Below, piece after piece: positions 54,101 through 64,000 of a DNA stretch of 64,000 nucleotides. The translations under genes and the position numbers were made by a program. Numbering within the stretch: position 1 is the stretch's first letter; the number at the start of each line of letters is the position of its first letter. This DNA is from Clytia hemisphaerica (Eukaryota; Cnidaria; Hydrozoa; Leptothecata; Clytiidae): the NCBI GenBank assembly GCA_902728285.1, contig CACVBU010001379.1, forward strand, positions 124,001 to 188,000. The letters run 5' to 3'. The notes beneath the pieces were generated by a model. That model saw only the letters and a list, made by a program, of their open reading frames with translations. It was not told where the DNA came from and searched no databases.

Positions 54101-57100
54101 TAGTAAGGGTATCAAACCTCCAAATGGATCAGGTCTTAAGGCACCTGGATCAGGAATTAAAGCACCAGGGGGTTCTGGTATGAAGCCTCCAGGTGGTTCA
54201 AAGGTCAGTTCACCCTCTCCACCACCTCAATCGCCTTCCCCTAGAGGTATCCCTGCCCGTGGAGGAACGATCAGCCCACCAACATCTGGCCTAGCTAAAC
54301 CAAAAGGTGGACTTCAAAAACCTGGAAGTGGTCTCAAGGCACCAGCCACGCCATCATCGAAAACTGGTGTACAGAAACCGTCAGGACTTCAAAAGCCTGG
54401 ACTCAAAGGACCTGCAACTCCTGCTGTTAAATCAGAACAGAAAATTAAAGAAGAGCCTGTAGACCAAGTTGAAGAACCACCCAAGGTCATTGAAAAAGAA
54501 CCTGAAAAAGCTGAACCACCAGCACTAGTTAAACCTGAGGTCAAAGAAGAGCCAGCAGAACCAGAGCCTCAAGTTCCTGCTGTACCACCTGCGCACAAAG
54601 TAGTGGCTGCATCAGAAGAACTTCTAGATCTTCAACGCAAACTGATGGAGAAAGAAAAATCAGTTGTTGATTTAGAGGAGAAGCTAAACGTATTGAAGCA
54701 AAAGAGAATCGCTGATTTAGGGAAATTAAAGGAAGTGGATAAACTGAAACTTCAAAATGAGCAGGTATAGCTTATTTGATGTCATGTTTCTATCTTTTGC
54801 GTTATTGTTCTCAAGTCAGAATGTTTCCATAACTTCCAAATGTTTTTGCTAATTTCAGCTTTTATTGTTACTTAAAAAGAGTGAAAAGTCTTTTTTTCTC
54901 ATAGCCACCAGTTTTTCTTGATTGGATGGATGTACATTTTGGTTTTGATGCTATAATGTAGGACTTAATAAATAGTGCAACGAAATGTTGGACTACTGCT
55001 ATGATTTTCTGTTATGTTTTAATGGGGGTTTTTAATTTCAAAAGTGTTTTTATGTCTACTTTATATATGAGAGTATGTGTTCGTTCTGATTTTCAAAACT
55101 TTTTGATTTTACTTTTTCTTTTTAGTTCATGGAATATAAAACCAAGTATCAAGAATCAATGAGAGATTTGCAAAATCAGCTTCGTCAAGCTCAAAATGTA
55201 AGACCCGTTTTCTCTCTCATTCAAAGTTCAGACAAAATCTAGTAATGTTTTACAGATAATTTCTACTTCATTTTCTACCATGAAATATTGTACAAGAGGA
55301 ATATGAGAGAATGCTATGTCGAATTTTTAGCTATGAAATGCTGTCCGGGAATTTTGTGAACACATTGGTAAAATGGGCTAGGTCCTTAAAATCGTGACAT
55401 CTGAAATATTAGAATTGCTTGGTTTAGTTATAACAAAACATCTTTTATGCCATATCATATCACATAAGTAACCACGTTTTGTTTTCTCCACAACACAGGA
55501 AGCGCGAGAAGCGGCAGACAAGATGAGTGATGAGTCAGATGTCACCGAACTTCAAGAAGCTGTTGAAATGGCCACCCTTGACAAGGAAATGGCCGAAGAA
55601 AAAGTACGTTTTCGTTTATGAGATGTTGAATTTTGACCACTTTTGTTGTATTTTTTTTGTCAATCTGTTTCAAAAAGTGATATACACTTAGTAGCTTGAT
55701 TGAGTTTTTATAGATTAAACTTACTCACCTAATTTGATTTGGAATCTTTTTACTTTTGGTCGATAGTTTGAAAGTTTGACTCAAGAACACGATGTTTTGA
55801 AAGACAAATTTGAAGAGACTTCCTTGGAACTTGAAATCCTCAAGAATGAAATCAGCGAAGGAGGTAGGTACAGAAATAAGGGTCCCCCTGTAGGTCAGCG
55901 TTGTGACACCATTCACTTTTGCATATAATTTTTCATTGAATTTTGTTTAAATTTGGGCAAAATTAGTCTTGAATATAGCCAGCTTTAAAGAAAACCGTTT
56001 GCCAAAATTAAAACGTTCGAACTGAAAAATTTCGAAACGGCAAAACAAATTTAACACAAAATATTACTTACTTTACCATGTTTACCAAGGTTCAGAAGCC
56101 GACAAGTCATAGAACGTTCAATTCAAATGCTCTAATTTTATTCAAGGAGTGGAAAGTGTACAAGCCAATGCTCAAACGAAACAGATGGAACAGCAAAACA
56201 TTCGATTGAAAGAAGCCCTTCTCAAGTATGTACTCATAACTTTTGCATACAATTTCATCTTCTCCCGTGAGCCTATAAACAAATCTTTCTCACTTCGCTG
56301 AAATCGACTTTACTTGCTATCAAGCTTCATTGATTTTCCAAAACCTTCGATTAAAATAAGTTTACTTTAAGGTTATACATTTTTCTATTTTCATCTGCGA
56401 ATCTCAAATTTTCAGTTTACTTAAACTCTGGGCATCCAACCTCACCAAGGCCTTGCCATTTCAGGTCATTCATATATTTTGCTGGTTTTAGCTTTTTTCT
56501 TGTATCTTGATCAGAGCCCCGGGGAATGGGGGTACTAGGGGTGCGAGCTGGCAGGGGGTGCCGCCCAACTTTTGATTTTGACTCCTCTGATTTGATATTG
56601 TTTACACTGGTTGTGCTAAATGGATAAATTTTCCTAATATGCACCTTGATTCAAAAGTTTTTTTAGGTTAACTACTAAATGCAATTTCAAGAATTATTTT
56701 TAACTCGTTAGACTGAAAGACATAGCGCAAAATGACAAAGCCGAATTAGCCAGTGTGACCAAACAAAACAAAGAGTTGAGTCAGCAAGTCTCCACTATTG
56801 GTGGTGAGCGAGATAAACTTCAAGAACGTTTGCAAGAAGCCATTGAACAGGTCGATGATCTGAAAGAACAGGTTCGAAACACTTTTCACAACCTACCCAT
56901 CCCTTCTGAAGAACGTTTGAGAATATTAAAGTTTAAAATTCCTTAAAGCAGGCTGAAATAATCAAATGTTTTTGTAACATAATTTACTCATTCCGTAATT
57001 GTTGCTACATTAATAAACGGCCATCAAAATTTTTATATGGTATGCCACTAATTTAAGATAAGACGGTTAAGGGACGAATTCTTTCTTGGCTGTAAAAAGA

Positions 57101-60100
57101 AATTCACCAAATCAATAATCAATTGGTCTAGAAGTTCCTGTTTTGTTCATTAAAGACTTTAAGCACATAATCTTTGGACAGATAATTTGCTCTACTGATC
57201 TTTTCTAACATTATCAAAGATTTCATAACTTTCTTATAGGTTGATATGGCTTTGGGAGCTGAAGAAATGGTGGAAAAATTAACCGATAAAAATTTGGACC
57301 TTGAAGAAAAAATTGAACAGTTGGAGGAATCTGTTCAAGATTTGGTAAGAGCAAATTACACATCTCGTAAAAACTTATTTTAGGGCCTGTACATCATTTT
57401 CAAGGATCCATTAAATTGATAGACAAGTCTTGCCTGGGGGACAATATCGAGTTTATTGTCTCTAAAATTAACATTCTCCTTTATCATTCAAACTGCAGGA
57501 AGCTTTACGTGAGCTGAACATCGAGTTGGAAGAAAGTCACGTTCAAACGGAACATGATCTTCGCGAAGAACTTGATATGGCCGACAGCAAGATCAGGGAG
57601 GTTAGATAATTTCTTTTACTCTTACCCTCCTCGTGGTCTGCTTTGGATTTTTTATTTCATCATTTTTTCCGACGCAAAATTTCACTCAGCTTTATCTCAG
57701 CATTTGCCGTTTGCTGAAGCAAATTTGTCTGAGCTGATGGTTAAAAAGTACTCAAGTATCAAAAATGAGGGATCAAAATTCCTCCCTTCGACAAAAATTG
57801 TAGTTTTAAAGCTCGACATATTTCATCAGTACAGTTTTATAATTACATGAATTTGAAATATGACTTAAAAAGTGACCGGACCTAAAGCAATCCAAGGAGA
57901 TTGCTAAAAGATGTCAAGTCGCTTCCTTTTAAGTAAATTTTTTTCCTAGAAACGCCTTTCAAACCAGTTCAAACGTATCCTTTGTGTTTACCAGTGTAGA
58001 TGCAACAATTTTGTAAATGCTTTCCTGTATTTACTTTCTAGTTGGAACGGACGGTGATCGCGAACATCGAACAAACGAACGATTACCAAGAGACCATCAG
58101 GAAGTTTCGTGAATTGGTACAACAACTGCAGGTAAATTTTCTTTTTAATCGTTTTAAAGTCGTTCCATCTATAAGTAGAATCTTTCTATAATACAAGCTG
58201 GTTTTCAAGTGGTAAGCCCGCGCAAAAAGCTCTCTATAATTCGAAAAAAGAGACTTCTTGTTCGGGTTTGCGTAGGCGAGAGTAGAAAATATAACTATAA
58301 ACTGTATATTATATTATGTACTTCGAAATCAGCACCTTCTCAATGAAGGATTAAAAAAACTGATCAAACACTAAATCTTAGTTGCAACGCTTAGCGAGAC
58401 ATAATATCCTACTAGCTAACACAAACTGTTTTCCACAGGGTCGCATTAAAGATTTGCACGAACAATCATCCGACTCTTTGAAAATCGACGACCTGGATAC
58501 GACGCCCGTCCCTGAGATTGACGTCAAAACGAAAATCGCTGAAACCAAACAGCACGGAAGAGTAAGAAATGAGTTCTTCTTTCGTACCGAAATTAAGTTG
58601 CTCTCCCAATCTCTCTCCTCCTTAAAGCCAAGCGCGTTCAATTTGCTGGTCATTGTTTCCGTGCCTCATCTGAGGTTATTTCCTCCCTATTGCTTTGGAA
58701 ACCTAAACGTGTGGCTCAGAGATCGAGAAAACTTACCTTTCCGGATGTGGTGAGCAGGGATACAGGCCTTGATCTTAGCGACCTGGGCACTGCTATGCGC
58801 AACCGCGACTCCTGGCGCCAGCGAGTGGAATCCATTGTCTCGACTGCGGTCGAGCAATGATGATGATGAAGTTGCTCTGAAAGAGATTCTAGGAAATTTA
58901 CCCCCAATGAGAATTACCCAAGAAAAATTAACAAGTGTTTATTTGTCCCTTTAAGTCTTTTTTTCTTGTTATAAATTTAATTTTTATAAATCTAAATCCG
59001 CGAAATTTATGATCACTAAAAAACATATTTTTTTCTTGAATTCGCGAACGTTTCTCGTAAATTCTGTGATTTTTCAACCTCATGAAACTTTGTGGTCGCA
59101 AAAGTTTGTTCGATTAAAGTAGGTTTGAAACAGTGTAATAGACATGTATTACCCGTTGTCTTCTTTCGATTCAAATGCAGATACAAACACTTATAAATGA
59201 TTTTTGATGATAAATATACAATGTTTTTTCAGGTAATTGAGTTGGAATTGAACAAATATTACGTGCGAGAAGCAAACAAGAAAATTGAGATGGTGAACGC
59301 CTTCTTACCTGAACACTTCACCAAACGTGGAGGTACGTACAACATCAGTTTTAAATGTCCATCCATTCTTATCCTGTATTCTATTGCTGAGCCAAAGTTC
59401 AAAAATCGACCCTTTGAGAGACTGAATTCGGACGTTTTTGGGACCTTTAAAGAGATTTTTCTGAAAATTTTGTCGATTTTCACTCGATTTTTATCCAAGT
59501 TTTTGAAAATTACGACCCTTTGAGAGAGGAAATTTCGATTTTCGTGAATTTTGGGCCCTTAAAGAGACTCGATTAGCTTTTTTAGGGGTTTTTGTACCCC
59601 TATAGCGCACATACCCGACACCCATTTTGCCTAAGTACCCCCCCCCCCCAGATTGATATCTATCGAAAAGTGATTCTCCTCAGTTCCTCGTGTTCGCAAT
59701 TTTTTGGTTGTGAAAACGAAGCATGTTCTGAATAACCATCTCACAAAAAATCTTCCCTCTAATCTAAGAGACTGTTAATCTAACGTTTCCAGACCATCTA
59801 AAAAGAACGACAAATAACTATTAAAAAGCCACAGAAAGAACGGCAAACCCTGACCCTAACTAACAAAGAACGACATATTTAAAAGAACGGTAAATTACGC
59901 ATGCGTATAAGTCTCGATTTGGGTGAGCTGGAAACATTAGATGAACTAACCCCTAATAATAAGCCTTAAGTTTTTTTTAAATTTGGAGCTGTTCATGACA
60001 GTTTTACAATTTTCTTCTTTGCAGCTGATTTTGATGGAATTTGTTTGTTGATGTTATTCGAAAGATTGGAATTCAAATGCAAGCTGTTGGCTAATCAACT

Positions 60101-63100
60101 CCACGAAAAGGTAATTATTTAAGAAGATATCAGCTTTTTTTTTGCTATGGGAATTAGGGAACGTATTTCAACTGTAGATTCTATAGACCGAATTTAAAAG
60201 AGAGGGGAGTCGTTTTATTCCCCTTATTAGAACAATGAAGGGTCAGAAAACAGCCTGGAACAGCCGAGATGAGATGGGCTAGAAAGTTTGAAGAGAGGTT
60301 TAACGGCCACTACAGTCATTCCTTATTTCGTTAGCTTTAGTAATTATCGTTAGCACGCAACATGTTTTGTCTCCCTTTTCCTCTACCTTCTTGTTTCCGA
60401 ACCAGAAAATAATGAGGAACAGCTGAATCTGGTTTTTATAAAGGGATGCATACACTACACAATATATTGTCGTAGTGCCGGAAATATATTGAGAAGGTGT
60501 CCGCAATATATTGTCAGCTCGGTGATTTGCAATATTCCAACAATGTAGGATGATTGTTTACAGAAAGAAAATTCCTTTTTATAATAGAACCTGTTGTTTA
60601 CTTCGTACATTACGGTCCGAAAACCATATTGTCAAATATTGTTCGTCAATATATTGTGTAGTCAGAATAGCTCTTGGAATTATTGATGATGAAGGCTATT
60701 TTCTTATTTCCACAGTCAGTAAAGAAATCAACTCGCATTACTTTTTTTTATATTTTTTACTAGGTGACACTCTGATTAAATATGAAAATTAAAACTATTT
60801 GAATATCCTCTTACCTGCGAGTTCCTTATCTTAGATTTTGAAGGATATATTTCATCAAAATCAAAGCATTTGCCGAGATATGGCAAAGAACTGACATACG
60901 TGATGAAATATGAATAGCTTCTACTGTCTTAAAATCCTTTTGGTTCTTCTTTCTTTTTTTTCTAGCACAATATTGGAGAGCTTGTAGAGGCTGGTCAACC
61001 TTTGGAAGGGTTGGAAGGAGACCAGGCTAGTCATGGATCGTTGTTTGCTTACCATCTGATCAACCTGCAGTTGGTCCTCTCACAATTCTTACGGTAATGA
61101 TGCACAAACCAAGTAGCCTGCTTCCTTTTTTTATGTTTTTTTTTTTTCAATGAGTCAATTATAGCGTTTTCTTTTGATCAATTTAAACTGAGCAAGTTTC
61201 ATACTTCAAATTCCATTTTGAAACAAAAATAAACGCTGATTTTCTGTAGTTGGCATCTTTAATATGTTGTAGCATTTTATCACCTCAACTTTTTTTTGTA
61301 GAGCTTTGAATGCCTGTGACGTCAACACCTTTACCATCGTATCCGGACAATACCCTGAACTGGCTGCTCACGAGAAAATACTCGACACTTACATCGATTT
61401 CTTACAAAACGATCGGGTACAAAATTGTTATTATTTTTGCAGAATATGTAGGTTGTTTTAAAATAAATAAATTTTACGTTGAATTTTATGCTGTTATTAA
61501 AAGTTTAGAATGAGTTTAGGTTTTACAATTTTGTGCGTTTTTGCTTTTGATGTTTCAAGAAATAAGCTGCTTCTGTAACAATGATTTATTATAATAGTTC
61601 TATAATAGATTTTTAACCAATGATTTTTTCTTGTTTGTAGCTTGACGACACTGTTTCTGTTGAAGTTTTGGAAAAGACTGTTGAAAATTTCAAGGTTATT
61701 ACGTAAATTGTAAATTTAGATTTTAAGGATATCATTTAACGTATCTCCTACCATTTCGCTTACGCAGCATTTTAAACAAAAGAGAAAGCACTTTTAAATC
61801 AAGTGGTCAGGAGTTATAGCCTTAAGTCTATGACTCGTGTATACACGTCTGCCGGATTTGAAGGGTTAAAAAAAAACCAATGAAGTTGGTGTTTCGGTTG
61901 TCAAGATTGTGAAGATGAAAAGAATAAAGATGTGCAAAATAAGTTCCATTTCATTCATTTCAGAACTTTTACAAGTTGAACCTTGCATCAGCAGAGCGTG
62001 ATTGTACCGACTTTTTGAGTGATTCACTGTGCTTCTTTCAACATGGTGCAGATGCTGTGGCTATTGATGTTCAACGTCTCAAGGGTCTTGCCAAGGTATG
62101 AAACTGTCTGCAAATTATACACAACCTGTTTTCACTCTTAAGAACATGCCTGAGTGAAAGTTCCATAAACTTTGTCTGCCTGGAGCCTTTAGAATTGCCA
62201 AATACCTGAGCTTTGGAACATTTCTCTTTATTTCGTAGCCCTCTTACTCTGAAAATTTGTATTTACGAAATAACAAGTTGGGTCGAGTAAAATAAGACCT
62301 TTGGATTTGATAAAGTTACAACTCCTTGACTGGAATTTTTTCTTTATTCAGGCATGCGACGAAGGGAGTGTGTTTCTTAATCTTGTACAGATGGTGACAT
62401 TGAAGAACATTGAAATCAAACAACTCTGTAGAAAGGTAACAAACAAAAGAATTGATCAAGTATTTGAGGCTGAAATCTTGTCGAAACCTTAATAGCCAAG
62501 TGATTCTTCCTTCTTTATACATGCTGTGACTATTGATGTTCTATTTGTGTCTGAGTATCTGAGTTTCAGATTTCAGATAGATTTTAAAAATAACTGGGAG
62601 ATGTGTACTAAGAACACCTTAAAGAACCTTTAAGCCTAAACATAAATAGGTTAAATAAAAAAAGGTGTTGGATATAAAAGATGTTGCTTTACGAGGTTCG
62701 AAATGATAAAATACACTTTTAAGTAAGTTGTAAGTTCTGGTAAGTTCGGTCTCTTTTCCCTTGTATAAATCATAAAAATTATCGTCTTTTTATCGTCCCT
62801 CTTCAATGTTTTGTTTAGATCAAGCGAAGGATGATTCAAGATTCGAACACCACTCTCTCCTACCCAGTCTCTGTAAGATAATTTCTCACTCGCTCAAATT
62901 GTTCTCGTGTTTGCAATTGCTCTCACGTGTAGGTATTTGATAAGTTCTTGTTGTCTATATCTCTCAGGAAAATGCTCTGCAAAAAAACGTTTTTCATACT
63001 CACACCACAAAAATCAGCGCACTTCGTGAAAATTATAGTTTTCTTCAAAGACATCATGTTACGTATCTCCTACCATTTGCTTACACAGCATTTTAAACAG

Positions 63101-64000
63101 AGGAAAAAAGAATCTTCCCTTTTACTGCGCTACGCCAGCATAAAATTTAGAGAAATTCTTTTGTGCAAACTGTGCAACTGTGTTTAAGGTACAGTTGTCA
63201 AGATAAGTGAATTGTTCAACCTTTCTTTCAGGTGACACAAGATTTACTGGACAGTATGGTTGAACAGATGGTATTGGCGAAGTATGTTCAAGATTTGGCT
63301 TCAGTTCTCTCTCTCAAAGCCGGTCAATTGCAAGGTACGTTGGAAGACCACAAATCATTCATATATTTCCATCTTGAATAAATTGCGCAAGATTACAAAA
63401 TGCCAATCTAATTTGTAGATATTCTTTAATATATAAATACAAGTTTGACTCAAAACACCCCCCCCCCCCACTAAAGTAAATAAGTGTAGATCATTGATTG
63501 ATAGTGTTAATTTGCGTTCACTTTGCAGATGAAGAAGTGTTATTGAGTGGCCATTTAGAAGAATCATCCCAAGATTGCATCACCATGATTTATGAGAAAG
63601 ATGGCGATCCTTTGGAGATTCTCAGGTATCTTGTTTTGTTCTAATTGCTTCTTCGTTCGTTTCTCCGTTCATCTCCAAGTCTTCTTTATCTTATAGAGTC
63701 GCTATTTCACGTGGATAGCCCAGTAAGCTAGGGCTTTTAGACAGTCATTCGATTGTTTTCACGGGGTCCACGGCCATCCAGCTCGGCTATCTAGTAGAGT
63801 GTCTAGCGCCATTTTATTCGCCATTTTAGAAATTACTGCCATTAGTTTAGAGGGAGCGATAAAGCTTTTGATTAGTCTAGCTATCGACCTTTCCTCTTAA
63901 AAATCTAAGAAAGTATCATAATGGATCAAGTCCAAATCTAAAACAGAATCGATTAAACTTAACCATAAAATATAAAGGAAATTGAGATGGGGACACACTT
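51122..64000 (+). CDS. DCTN1: Dynactin subunit 1 (p150-Glued), 5' part
   Basis: Twenty-three exons with matching phases give about 1,094 codons before the right edge: 51122-51182, 51627-51719, 52019-52572, 54075-54764, 55126-55197, 55499-55603, 55767-55863, 56147-56225, 56712-56871, 57240-57344, 57499-57600, 58042-58131, 58439-58561, 59233-59332, 60025-60110, 60966-61093, 61302-61416, 61641-61694, 61964-62095, 62352-62435, 62819-62872, 63232-63334, 63529-63625. p150 links dynein to microtubules and cargo. Exons 1-3 encode the CAP-Gly domain ([30 protein letters not shown]). Exons 3-4 encode a long Pro/Ser/Lys-rich linker, exons 4-12 the first coiled coil ([32 protein letters not shown]), then the dynactin globular domain with [12 protein letters not shown] and [12 protein letters not shown]. 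The last exon ends in phase 2, so the C-terminal coiled coil lies outside. Confidence 0.96.
52862..53746. mobile_element. Foldback element in DCTN1 intron 3
   Basis: Inverted arms of about 210-220 bp (from TTAAGAGCCACATTCTC on the left and its inverted copy ending near 53734) flank a loop of about 450 bp holding a second inverted pair around CACATGGGTTTTTTTGGAT. Arm identity is high. No coding capacity. Confidence 0.75.

Overview
The window is AT-rich eukaryotic DNA from an invertebrate animal. Its genes are split by short GT-AG introns of roughly 130 to 3,000 bp, and the gene set is purely metazoan: dynactin p150, SEH1, ABHD4/5, mitochondrial recycling factor and 2,4-dienoyl-CoA reductase. 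All the genes assembled here have a pyrimidine-rich AG 1 to 44 bases before the start codon, and four plus-strand genes lie head to tail with about 200 to 330 bp between them. This pattern fits spliced-leader trans-splicing with an operon. Hydrozoan cnidarians, tunicates, ctenophores and several worm groups are possible sources; the species cannot be named from the sequence.

Layout. Bases 1-4036 hold a decayed minus-strand Ty3/gypsy element (CCHC knuckle, MYND finger, protease, RT, RNase H, integrase) with a small inverted-repeat element inserted in its integrase. Bases 5414-14276 hold the candidate operon: DDX31 (nucleolar helicase), then three mitochondrial-protein genes, IBA57, MRRF and DECR1. 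SEH1L (13 exons, 16758-22687) follows after a 1.7 kb nested repeat; its introns carry several MITEs and a SINE. Bases 23363-27576 are a composite foldback element containing two Mutator-like insertions. A satellite with an exact 156-bp period occupies 28663-29369.

Two ABHD4/ABHD5-family genes sit in tandem on the minus strand. The upstream copy (35112-37164) is complete and joins an ABHD5-like Trp-rich N-terminus and the two residues reported as needed for lipase co-activation to an intact ABHD4-like serine nucleophile. The downstream copy (30335-34023) has no recognisable third exon; its introns are full of insertions and it is probably degrading. A broken non-LTR retrotransposon (about 37900-40790) follows, then about 10 kb of satellites and MITEs. 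DCTN1 starts at 51122 and runs off the right edge; 23 coding exons (about 1,094 codons) were assembled with consistent phase.

The non-coding half is dominated by elements with terminal inverted repeats, more than fifteen distinct structures, several nested, with target-site duplications that can be read directly. No CRISPR array, rRNA or convincing functional tRNA was seen. All exon joins come from reading splice signals and family homology by eye; none was tested against transcripts.
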